A stretch of 33,117 nt of DNA from DATBAT01 sp036271375 (GTDB lineage Bacteria; Acidobacteriota; Terriglobia; Terriglobales; Acidobacteriaceae), in the NCBI GenBank assembly GCA_036271375.1, contig DATBAT010000487.1, forward strand, positions 1 to 33,117, read 5' to 3'. The position numbers and the translations under genes were made by a program. The notes beneath the pieces are model-generated. The model did no database searches. It was not told the origin of the DNA and saw nothing but the letters and a program-made list of their open reading frames with translations. The number at the start of each line of letters is the position of its first letter. Within the stretch, counting starts at the first letter, position 1. Positions 10,238-16,975 of the stretch are shown here, one piece after another.

Positions 10238-11473
10238 TTAGATCTTCCTTAGCGTCAACAGCGTTATCTCCGGCGGAACCCCCAGCCTGACCGGCATGCC
10301 GAATGTGCCCAGACCTCGATTGACATAGAGAAACGAGCGGCCGCCGTTCGGTGTCGGCAGGTGGTAGAGTCCGGCGACGAAGTCGGTGATCAGGCGCGCC
10401 GGGCTGATGCTGTGGTCGACGATTTCGACCTTTACCTGTCCGCCGTGAGTGTGGCCAGCGAGGCTCAGCTCGACACCCATCTCCGCCGCTCGACGAAACG
10501 AGTTGGGATTGTGCGACATCAATATGTTCGGAACATCGTGCCGGATCAGCGGCTCCATACCTTGCAGCATCGGGCCCTTCGGGCCGCGGGTCATGTGGTC
10601 GCGTTGATAGTCGACGCCGATCAGGTTGAACTTCGCTCCGTCCTTGCTGAGTTCGACGTTTTCCTGGCGCAGCAGGCGCATGCCGTTCTGATGAAACAGC
10701 TTTTGCGCGGCAGCTTCCGCGCCGGCATAGATTTCGTGATTGCCGTTGCATCCCCAGACACCAAGCGGGGCGCGCAGCTTGCTTAGCTCCTGAATACACA
10801 CTTCCAACGGATCGTATTCGTTGCTGATGAAGTCACCGGTGACGACGGCCAGGTCAGCGCCCAATTCGTTGGCCATGGTAACGGCCCGCTGCACTTCGTC
10901 GCGTGGCATGAAGTCACCGGCATGAATATCGCTCAACTGGACGATCTTCATTCCCTCCAAGCCATCGGGGAGGTTGGCAATAGGCACATCGATCTTGCGC
11001 ACTTGATAGCGGAAACGTCCGGCGGCAAAGCCGTAGGTCGCGCCCAGCAGCGGGATCGCACCAGCCAGATAGGCAGCGTAGCGAAAGAAGTCGCGCCGCC
11101 CAGCGTCGACCTGCTTGGGGTGAGAAGAAACCACTCTCGCAATGAACGATGACCCCCAACCAAAGAGCACCACCAATTCGTAGGCCAAAAAAGCGAACAA
11201 AGAGGCGACCAGCCACACCCGCGAGGCGGCGATAATCCAGCTACCGGGGCCACGGCGGGGGAACAAGTGTCCTAGAAAAGGATCCAGCAAAGAAATCAGC
11301 AGAATGGCGAAGGCAATCCACCAGGCACCTTGCAGAATGTGACGCCAGTTGGAGTTCGAGATTTCCTGAATGCGCCGCCAGGCGTTGACAAACCAGAAGC
11401 GCTGGACCGAATACATCAGTCCGACAAAAACCAGAAATATCCCTATACGAAGCAAGAACGCACCCTTTTCCAA
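10238..11473 (-). CDS. membrane-anchored calcineurin-like metallophosphoesterase
   Basis: A 411-aa protein with about three or four hydrophobic segments in the first 160 residues (LLRIGIFLVFVGLMY, WWIAFAILLISLL, VASLFAFLAYELVVLFGW, YAAYLAGAIPLLGATYGFAAG). A metallophosphoesterase domain follows from about residue 173. The metal-ligand motifs are all present in order: SDIHAGD, VVTGDFI, GNHE, SHNP and AGHTHGGQ. This arrangement resembles YaeI/YkuE-type phosphodiesterases that act on membrane lipids such as UDP-diacylglucosamine; substrate identity is inference only. The RRDFF segment before the last hydrophobic stretch could be a Tat-like signal, as reported for YkuE. Start TTG at 11473 has a poor ribosome site; an internal ATG (MYSVQRF) is an alternative. 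Confidence 0.9.
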   Translation of the reverse strand: MEKGAFLLRIGIFLVFVGLMYSVQRFWFVNAWRRIQEISNSNWRHILQGAWWIAFAILLISLLDPFLGHLFPRRGPGSWIIAASRVWLVASLFAFLAYELVVLFGWGSSFIARVVSSHPKQVDAGRRDFFRYAAYLAGAIPLLGATYGFAAGRFRYQVRKIDVPIANLPDGLEGMKIVQLSDIHAGDFMPRDEVQRAVTMANELGADLAVVTGDFISNEYDPLEVCIQELSKLRAPLGVWGCNGNHEIYAGAEAAAQKLFHQNGMRLLRQENVELSKDGAKFNLIGVDYQRDHMTRGPKGPMLQGMEPLIRHDVPNILMSHNPNSFRRAAEMGVELSLAGHTHGGQVKVEIVDHSISPARLITDFVAGLYHLPTPNGGRSFLYVNRGLGTFGMPVRLGVPPEITLLTLRKI

Positions 11474-11551
11474 ATGGAGGACTGCCTTTCCACTGGATAA
11501 TTGGATGACTGGCGGACAGATATGGATTTTTCATATCTTTGCTCGAAAAGT

Positions 11552-11904
11552 CCCTAAAAGGCGAGAAGCAGGAGCCTGAATCCTAATGATTCAAAGTCCC
11601 CTGCTTGAGAGGTGGGCGAAATTGAGGGCGAAACTGGAACGAAGATATCCCCGGTACGGGAACCCGGCAATCCCGTGAAACCTGTAGAGTTTGGGCTACT
11701 TTGCGGTATTTCCGAGGCAGGCCCCGCCATACCTGTACGCGGCGAACTTCTTACAGAATGTCCGTCGCCTGCCTACAGAGTTCGCGGGATGGGCAAGAAA
11801 ACCAGCCGGGGATATCGTTGCTTCAGTTGCCCTCATATATCCCACCTTTCGAAAGCGGGAGTTCGACTCGCAAGAGTTAGGCTCCTGCTTCTCGCCTTTT
11901 AGGG
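11552..11904. mobile_element. 353-bp non-coding element with perfect 26-bp terminal inverted repeats (MITE-like)
   Basis: The left end (11552-11577) starts CCCTAAAAGGCGAGAAGC and its exact 26-nt reverse complement ends the element at 11879-11904. The interior has no convincing coding frame and no transposase. Flanks show no obvious target-site duplication. The element sits between the metallophosphoesterase promoter and the stop of the PYP-like gene, whose stop codon is only 5 bp outside the right repeat. The size, terminal repeats and lack of genes fit a miniature inverted-repeat transposable element; a long-arm structured RNA is the main alternative. Confidence 0.6.
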
Positions 11905-11908
11905 CTAA

Positions 11909-12334
11909 CTAAACTGGCCGGGCAAACACCCAGATGCTGTCGGTAAGGTCACTGTAAAAAAGTGTGATCGTGACGTCGATGGGATTCTTCTTGAACGAAA
12001 AGTGGTAGCGGAATTTTTCGTGCATCCGCTTGCGGGCCACACCTTCCTGAAAGCGCCCGTAAAATTCCTTCACGTTAGTGCAAGGCGCAAGCTCGGTAAA
12101 GAAATGTTTGCCCAGCGCGCGGTTCCTGTGGATTCCCGACAGCTTCGATTCGAAGCCGTTGTAGCGCAGGATGCGTCCGGCGGTATCCAACTGAATCGCG
12201 CCGAAGGGAAGCTGCTCGAGTTCGGCTTCCGTCAAATCTTTCATCTGGATACGTTCGATCACAGCATTGGCGTCGTTCGCCATGGTTTCAGTGGTGACCA
12301 TCTCGGCCTGGGCAAATTGCTCCGCAATACTCAT
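11909..12334 (-). CDS. photoactive yellow protein (PYP)-like PAS photosensor
   Basis: A 141-aa single-domain PAS protein that aligns without gaps to Halorhodospira PYP across the chromophore pocket (recalled reference sequence, offset +16). FGAIQLD is identical at residues 44-50. Tyr58, Glu62 and Cys85 match PYP Tyr42, Glu46 and Cys69, the residues that hydrogen-bond and covalently bind p-coumarate. Cys85 lies in ELAPCT and is followed by KEFYGRFQEGV; the C-terminus reads SIWVFARPV against PYP SYWVFVKRV. Thr50 is Ser66, and Arg52 is Ile68. The first 40 residues are a divergent N-terminal cap. PYPs are cytosolic blue-light receptors; no chromophore-synthesis genes (tyrosine ammonia lyase, coumarate-CoA ligase) are in the window. 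It is divergent from selD, 102 bp apart. A non-photoactive PAS relative remains possible. Confidence 0.83.
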   Translation of the reverse strand: MSIAEQFAQAEMVTTETMANDANAVIERIQMKDLTEAELEQLPFGAIQLDTAGRILRYNGFESKLSGIHRNRALGKHFFTELAPCTNVKEFYGRFQEGVARKRMHEKFRYHFSFKKNPIDVTITLFYSDLTDSIWVFARPV

Positions 12335-12421
12335 GCATCCACTCTATGAGTTCGCACGAGACGGTAAAACGTCACGTCGGTAATCCGTAGTAAGCAACGC
12401 GCTGGCGAGTTCCCGGAACGC

Positions 12422-12427
12422 TAGAAT
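12422..12427 (+). promoter_or_regulatory. candidate -10 element of selD
   Basis: TAGAAT lies 9 nt before the selD ATG, so the transcript would have an almost absent 5' leader. No clear -35 or ribosome-binding site accompanies it. Similar TAGAAT hexamers precede ftsH (5514) and the aldo/keto reductase (15062). Confidence 0.4.
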
Positions 12428-12436
12428 GGAACTGAA

Positions 12437-13468
12437 ATGTCCGATTCCAAGCCAATTCGACTGACAGAAACTGTCAAGGCGGGAGGATGCGCCTCCAAAC
12501 TCAGTCCCGCTGTGTTGGACGCCGTACTCAGCAAGCTTCCCAAGCAAAATGACCCCAACGTGCTGGTGGGCTTCGACCACGCCGACGATGCCGGCGTCTA
12601 CCAGATTGGGCCGGGAATGGCTCTGGTGCAGACCGTCGATTTCTTTACGCCGATGGTCGACGATCCTTTCACCTTTGGTCAGATCGCCGCGACCAACGCC
12701 TTGAGCGATGTCTACGCCATGGGTGGAAAACCCATCACGGCCCTGGCCCACGTTTGCTTCCCCACCAGGGGCGATGTGGATGTGCTGGGGCAAATTTTAG
12801 CCGGCGGGCTTTCCAAAATGATCGAAGCCGGATGCACCGTGATCGGCGGCCACAGCGTGCGCGACGAAGAAACCAAATTTGGCTACTCCGTGACCGGGCT
12901 GGTGGATCCCAGTAAAGTGTTGACCAATGCCGGTGCACGCGAAGGCGACCGGCTGCTGTTTACTAAAGCGCTGGGAACTGGCGTTATTACCACCGCGATC
13001 AAAAAGGGCGTGGCCCGGCAAGAGTGGATCGACGGCGCTGTTCGCTCCATGACCACGCTGAACAAGAGTGCGGCAGAAGTAATTGCCGAACGCAAAGGCG
13101 TGCACTCAATGACGGACGTTACGGGATTCGGTTTCATCGCCCACGCACGCGAGATGGCGCTGGCGTCCAAGGTTTCTCTCCGCATATTTTCTGCGCGACT
13201 ACCTTTGCTCGACGGCGCTTTGGAATGCATCCGCGGTGGGCATGTTCCGGCAGGACTGATCGCGAATCGTGAGTTCGCCGAGTGCGTAGTCGGATGGGAA
13301 TCAGGAATTTCAGAGGAACGAAAGACAGTGTTGTTCGATCCGCAGACCGCCGGAGGATTGCTGATCGCAGTGGCTGCGGAAGAGGCCGAGGGGCTGGCCG
13401 CGGCGCTGGGTGCGGTTGAAGTGGGAGAGGTTTTTGCCGAGACGAAACCACTGATTGAGGTGGTGTAA
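12437..13468 (+). CDS. selD: selenide, water dikinase SelD
   Basis: SelD makes selenophosphate from selenide and ATP, the selenium donor for selenocysteine tRNA and for 2-selenouridine in tRNAs. The 343-aa length is normal. The glycine-rich N-terminal segment VKAGGCASKLSP contains Cys18 and Lys21, which align with the essential Cys17 and Lys20 of E. coli SelD; the second, dispensable cysteine is Ser here. ATP/metal motifs follow: GFDHADDAGVYQ, QTVDFFTPMVDDPFTFGQIAATNALSDVYAMGG, GGHSVRDEE and the C-terminal DPQTAGGLL. The catalytic position is Cys and not selenocysteine. No selA, selB or mnmH gene is in the window, so which selenium pathway it feeds is unknown. Confidence 0.95.
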   Translation: MSDSKPIRLTETVKAGGCASKLSPAVLDAVLSKLPKQNDPNVLVGFDHADDAGVYQIGPGMALVQTVDFFTPMVDDPFTFGQIAATNALSDVYAMGGKPITALAHVCFPTRGDVDVLGQILAGGLSKMIEAGCTVIGGHSVRDEETKFGYSVTGLVDPSKVLTNAGAREGDRLLFTKALGTGVITTAIKKGVARQEWIDGAVRSMTTLNKSAAEVIAERKGVHSMTDVTGFGFIAHAREMALASKVSLRIFSARLPLLDGALECIRGGHVPAGLIANREFAECVVGWESGISEERKTVLFDPQTAGGLLIAVAAEEAEGLAAALGAVEVGEVFAETKPLIEVV

Positions 13469-13512
13469 GGCAGGCGGCGTCACCACAAACCTCTGGGGTT
13501 AAGGTTTCTCCG

Positions 13513-14991
13513 CTACTTGGCTGGCCAAATCGATTTGAGCCGCCAGCAGCGGCCTGAACTCTTTGCATTCTTGGGGAAGACTTCCACTCTAGCTGCGTCC
13601 GGCGAAGGGAAAATCAGGTTCGTCATGGCAATTGTTCCACCCTGCGCATAGGCCTCAACTGAAGACCGGTCCACGACAATCCGCATATCATATCGACGTC
13701 CGGCGATCAGAGGTGCTTTGGTCCGCACCGGAAAATCCTTGGCAATCTCCGCTCCCGATTTCGTCCGATCGATATAAAACTCTTTCTTCTCGGTGTCGAA
13801 ACCAATTTCCGTCCAATGGCTTTCGTCGGAATGAATTCGCACACCGAAAAGAGAAGCAGGCGGATTTTCGAACTTCACCTCCATCTCGAAAGGCGCAACC
13901 AGTGGTGACCCCAAACCACCGGCCTTTCCGCGAAGTGGCGCAGTCACCGGCTCTTGCTTCAACGCTATCCCACCTTCATCTTTGAAGAACGAAAGCCGCC
14001 GCGGCAGGCTCATCTGCCCGCGCCACGGTGAAGTCGGCAGCTTCGACGCGTACTGCCAGTTGTTCATCCATCCCAGCAGGACGGGGTTTTCTCCCTTGGG
14101 AATGCCATTGAAGCTGATCGCGCAATAGTCGTCTTTGCCATAGTTCGTCCACCCGTGTGCCCCCGCTTCGGTGGATGCCACGAATTTCTTGCCATCAAAA
14201 TTTCCCAGGAAGTATTGCTCGCCAGATCCACCTTGTAGCGCGCCCGGATTGGTTCCCACCTTCAACGCCCAGATCGAATCCTTGCCTTCAGCCGCGGGAA
14301 TCCGCAAGAGGTCTGGACATTCCCAGTCGCCATCGGTATTTCCCGCGGGACCAAAATCACTCAGCAGCGTCCACTGCTTTAGGTCCAGCGAAGAATAGAA
14401 CTGCACCTTGCGTTCCTTGGGTTTCGCAACCGACATCACCCAGTAGCGTGCCGAATCATCCCAAAATACGCTAGGGTCGCGGAAGTCGGCCATCTTCAGA
14501 TCGAGCACCGGATTGCCCTTGAATTTTGTCCAGGTGCGTCCGCTGTCGAGACTGTAGGCAACGTTCTGCGTTTCGCGATGGCCCTCAGGTGTGTTGCCGT
14601 CTCCGGTGTAGACGGCGACCAAACATTCCTTTCGCGGAGCGCATAACCCGCTGCTGTTTGCATGATCGACAACCACACTACCGGTAAAGATCATCACGCC
14701 ATCGGCCTCAGGGATCGCCACGGGGAGTTCGTTCCAGTGCAGCAGGTCGGGACTCACTGCGTGTCCCCAGCTCATGTGACCCCACTGATCGCCGAAGGGG
14801 TTGTACTGAAAGAAGAGGTGATACTCGCCGCGGAAGTAGACGAGTCCGTTAGGGTCGTTGGTCCAATTCTTTTGCGGAGAGAAATGCACTTGTGGGCGAT
14901 AGGTCTGGTTGTATTCCTGTGCGAACACGGAGCAGCTTTGCGCGAGGATCGCTGCGCCCAGGAATAGGTTTCGCATGTTCTTCCTGGACAT
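13513..14991 (-). CDS. secreted glycoside hydrolase family 32 (levanase/fructan hydrolase-like)
   Basis: A 492-aa exported enzyme with signal peptide ending near SVFA-QEYNQ. The five-bladed propeller carries the GH32 catalytic triad: nucleophile Asp46 in NWTNDPNG, Asp172 in FRDPS (transition-state stabiliser) and acid/base Glu224 in DWECPDLL. The MSWGHAVSPDLLHW segment is also diagnostic. The C-terminal beta-sandwich starts near residue 360 and ends with an RSSVEAYAQGG strand. GH32 enzymes release fructose from levan, inulin or sucrose; the extracellular location favours polymeric fructan. ATG 14991 follows GGGAGG at 6-nt spacing. No fructose transporter or regulator is adjacent, so it seems a stand-alone gene. 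Confidence 0.94.
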   Translation of the reverse strand: MSRKNMRNLFLGAAILAQSCSVFAQEYNQTYRPQVHFSPQKNWTNDPNGLVYFRGEYHLFFQYNPFGDQWGHMSWGHAVSPDLLHWNELPVAIPEADGVMIFTGSVVVDHANSSGLCAPRKECLVAVYTGDGNTPEGHRETQNVAYSLDSGRTWTKFKGNPVLDLKMADFRDPSVFWDDSARYWVMSVAKPKERKVQFYSSLDLKQWTLLSDFGPAGNTDGDWECPDLLRIPAAEGKDSIWALKVGTNPGALQGGSGEQYFLGNFDGKKFVASTEAGAHGWTNYGKDDYCAISFNGIPKGENPVLLGWMNNWQYASKLPTSPWRGQMSLPRRLSFFKDEGGIALKQEPVTAPLRGKAGGLGSPLVAPFEMEVKFENPPASLFGVRIHSDESHWTEIGFDTEKKEFYIDRTKSGAEIAKDFPVRTKAPLIAGRRYDMRIVVDRSSVEAYAQGGTIAMTNLIFPSPDAARVEVFPKNAKSSGRCWRLKSIWPAK

Positions 14992-15088
14992 TGCAGGCCT
15001 CCCGAAGCCGCCGCCATTCTAACGCGAACTTTCTGGCGGCCCAACCGCCATCTTTAGCATCTAGAATTGGAGGCAAGGAGCACTCTCC

Positions 15089-16078
15089 ATGAAGACTCGC
15101 AAGCTGGGCCGTGCTGGCCTGGCCGTCAGCGCCTTGGGACTTGGCTGCATGGGCATGTCAGAGTTCTATGGCGGCCGCAACGACGAGGAATCCATTGCCA
15201 CCATTCACCGCGCGATTGAGCTGGGCACTACCTTCCTCGATACTGCCGATGTGTATGGCCCGCATATCAACGAAGAATTGGTAGGCAAAGCCATTCGCGG
15301 CAAACGCGACAAGCTGGTGATTGCCACCAAGTTCGGCATCGTGCGCGATCCCCAAAATCCCCAGGCGCGCGGGGTGAGTGGCAAGCCGGAGTACGTTCGC
15401 AGATCCTGCGAGGCGAGCTTGCGGCGTCTGGGCATCGAGACCATCGACCTCTACTATCAACACCGGGTCGATCCGGCGACGCCGATCGAAGACACGGTTG
15501 GCGCGATGGCGGAGTTGGTGAAACAAGGAAAAGTTCGTCACCTTGGAATGTCGGAGGCGAGCGCCGCGACCCTGCGGCGTGCGAACAAGGTACATCCCAT
15601 CACCGCGCTACAGACCGAGTATTCGCTGTGGACGCGCGACCCTGAAGATGAAATCCTTCCTACCTGCCGCGAACTCGGCATTGGCTTCGTTCCCTACAGC
15701 CCCCTGGGCCGCGGATTTCTCACGGGCCGATTCCAGAAATTTGAAGATTTCGATCAGGGCGACTATCGCCGCAATTCGCCACGATTTCAGGGCGACAACT
15801 TCCAGAAAAATCTGGATCTGGTAAAGAAGGTCGAGGAAATGGCCCGCAAGAAGAGTTGCACTTCTTCGCAGTTGGCACTGGCGTGGGTATTGGCGCAAGG
15901 CGATGACATGGCGCCCATCCCCGGAACCAAGCATCGCAAATATCTGGAAGAAAACGTGGGCGCACTCAATGTTCTGCTGACGCCGGAAGAACTCGGGGAA
16001 ATCGACCGGGCGTTTCCCTACGGGTTAGCCAACGGAGACCGCTATCCCAGTCACATGATGAATCTGATCAACGGATAG
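15089..16078 (+). CDS. aldo/keto reductase
   Basis: A 329-aa NADPH-dependent (beta/alpha)8-barrel oxidoreductase. It starts MKTRKLGRAGLAVSALGLGCMGMSEFYG and carries the catalytic tetrad Asp and Tyr in FLDTADVYGPH, Lys in VIATKFG and His in DLYYQHRVDP. The cofactor segment is VPYSPLGRGFLTG, then PIPGTKHRKYLEENVGAL. Best resembles the AKR subgroup acting on small aldehydes and often annotated YakC/IolS-like; the physiological substrate is unknown. Two ribosome-site candidates (GGAGG and AAGGAG) precede ATG 15089, and TAGAAT at 15062 may be its -10. Its stop codon directly abuts the stop of the convergent next gene with no gap. Confidence 0.94.
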   Translation: MKTRKLGRAGLAVSALGLGCMGMSEFYGGRNDEESIATIHRAIELGTTFLDTADVYGPHINEELVGKAIRGKRDKLVIATKFGIVRDPQNPQARGVSGKPEYVRRSCEASLRRLGIETIDLYYQHRVDPATPIEDTVGAMAELVKQGKVRHLGMSEASAATLRRANKVHPITALQTEYSLWTRDPEDEILPTCRELGIGFVPYSPLGRGFLTGRFQKFEDFDQGDYRRNSPRFQGDNFQKNLDLVKKVEEMARKKSCTSSQLALAWVLAQGDDMAPIPGTKHRKYLEENVGALNVLLTPEELGEIDRAFPYGLANGDRYPSHMMNLING

Positions 16079-16783
16079 CTATTCAATCCGGCTGACAAAC
16101 GTGTCGTGGTGCTCGGCGATATGGTCGCGCAACGCAAACGAAATGTCGGCAGTGTCTTTGAAACCGTGCTTGCGCGCGGATTCGTCAGCCTTGGGATCGG
16201 TTTCCGCGGCGGCGTATTCCTGCCACGATGAATATCCGGAGATCACAAGGTAATCCCAGGGTGCGCCCTGCACGTGGTCGAAGCGGACCGAGCCGTGCGC
16301 CGTCTCCGAAGCGACGGCCCGCGTAAGAATGTCATCGAGTTGCGTCAGGTGTCCATCGAGTGCGCGATAGTCTTCCACCACGAACACGCCGCCCTTCGCG
16401 TCTTTCGGCACGGACAACGCCTTCTTCACTTCCTCGAGCGACGGGCCGGTCGCATAGGTATCGGTGTGCCAGACGTAATCTCCCATGACGCGGGCTCGCA
16501 GCTTGAGCGTTGCCTCGTTGTAATTAGGACTGGCATCAATGTGCGCCTGCTCACCCTGCGGATAAACCACCAGCAGGTCCCAGTCATCGCCAGATTGATG
16601 GCGAAAGATCATCGATTCGTGGCCCGGGGGCGGAGCCGGCATGGTGCTGTAGGCGTCAATAAGGTCTTTGAGCTTGCCCGGTCCGGCTTTAAAGAAGTGG
16701 ATTCGATAGACTTCGCGCTTGGACGGCTGCTGTGAAAATGCCGGAAGACTGAAGAGCAGGCAAAACGCTAAAAGAAATTTCAT
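16079..16783 (-). CDS. secreted protein with two ferredoxin-like halves, function unknown
   Basis: The frame extends to 16864, but ATG 16783 begins a normal signal peptide (MKFLLAFCLLFSLPAFSQQ), so the 234-aa version is preferred. The mature protein has two similar halves: REVYRIHFFKAGPGKLKDLIDAY...DDWDLLVVYPQGEQ and GGVFVVEDYRALDGHLTQLDDIL...APWDYLVISGYSSWQ. Each has the strand-helix-strand look of a dimeric alpha/beta-barrel (antibiotic monooxygenase/EthD-like) fold, suggesting an internal duplication. That fold call is inference. The coding region ends immediately against the aldo/keto reductase stop, and no shared terminator is visible between them. Confidence 0.78.
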   Translation of the reverse strand: MKFLLAFCLLFSLPAFSQQPSKREVYRIHFFKAGPGKLKDLIDAYSTMPAPPPGHESMIFRHQSGDDWDLLVVYPQGEQAHIDASPNYNEATLKLRARVMGDYVWHTDTYATGPSLEEVKKALSVPKDAKGGVFVVEDYRALDGHLTQLDDILTRAVASETAHGSVRFDHVQGAPWDYLVISGYSSWQEYAAAETDPKADESARKHGFKDTADISFALRDHIAEHHDTFVSRIE

Positions 16784-16975
16784 TGTGCCGCTGATCATAC
16801 ACGCGGCTCGTTTGCGCTGAGAACCGGGACCCGCCAGCTCTGGGTCCTCCTCTGCGAACTCCATGGTTAAGAACTCCGCCGGCAGCGCCTAACAACGCGA
16901 GTGCGCTGAGAACTGGGAACTGAAAACTGGATCTCCAACCGGGGTTTTGAAGCAGGACAATAACTTCGAAGAAGC

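Noticed and set aside
11848..11875. T-arm-like sequence (GGGAGTTCGACTC) inside the 353-bp element
   Set aside because: No matching acceptor, D or anticodon arms could be built around it, so it is not a tRNA gene.
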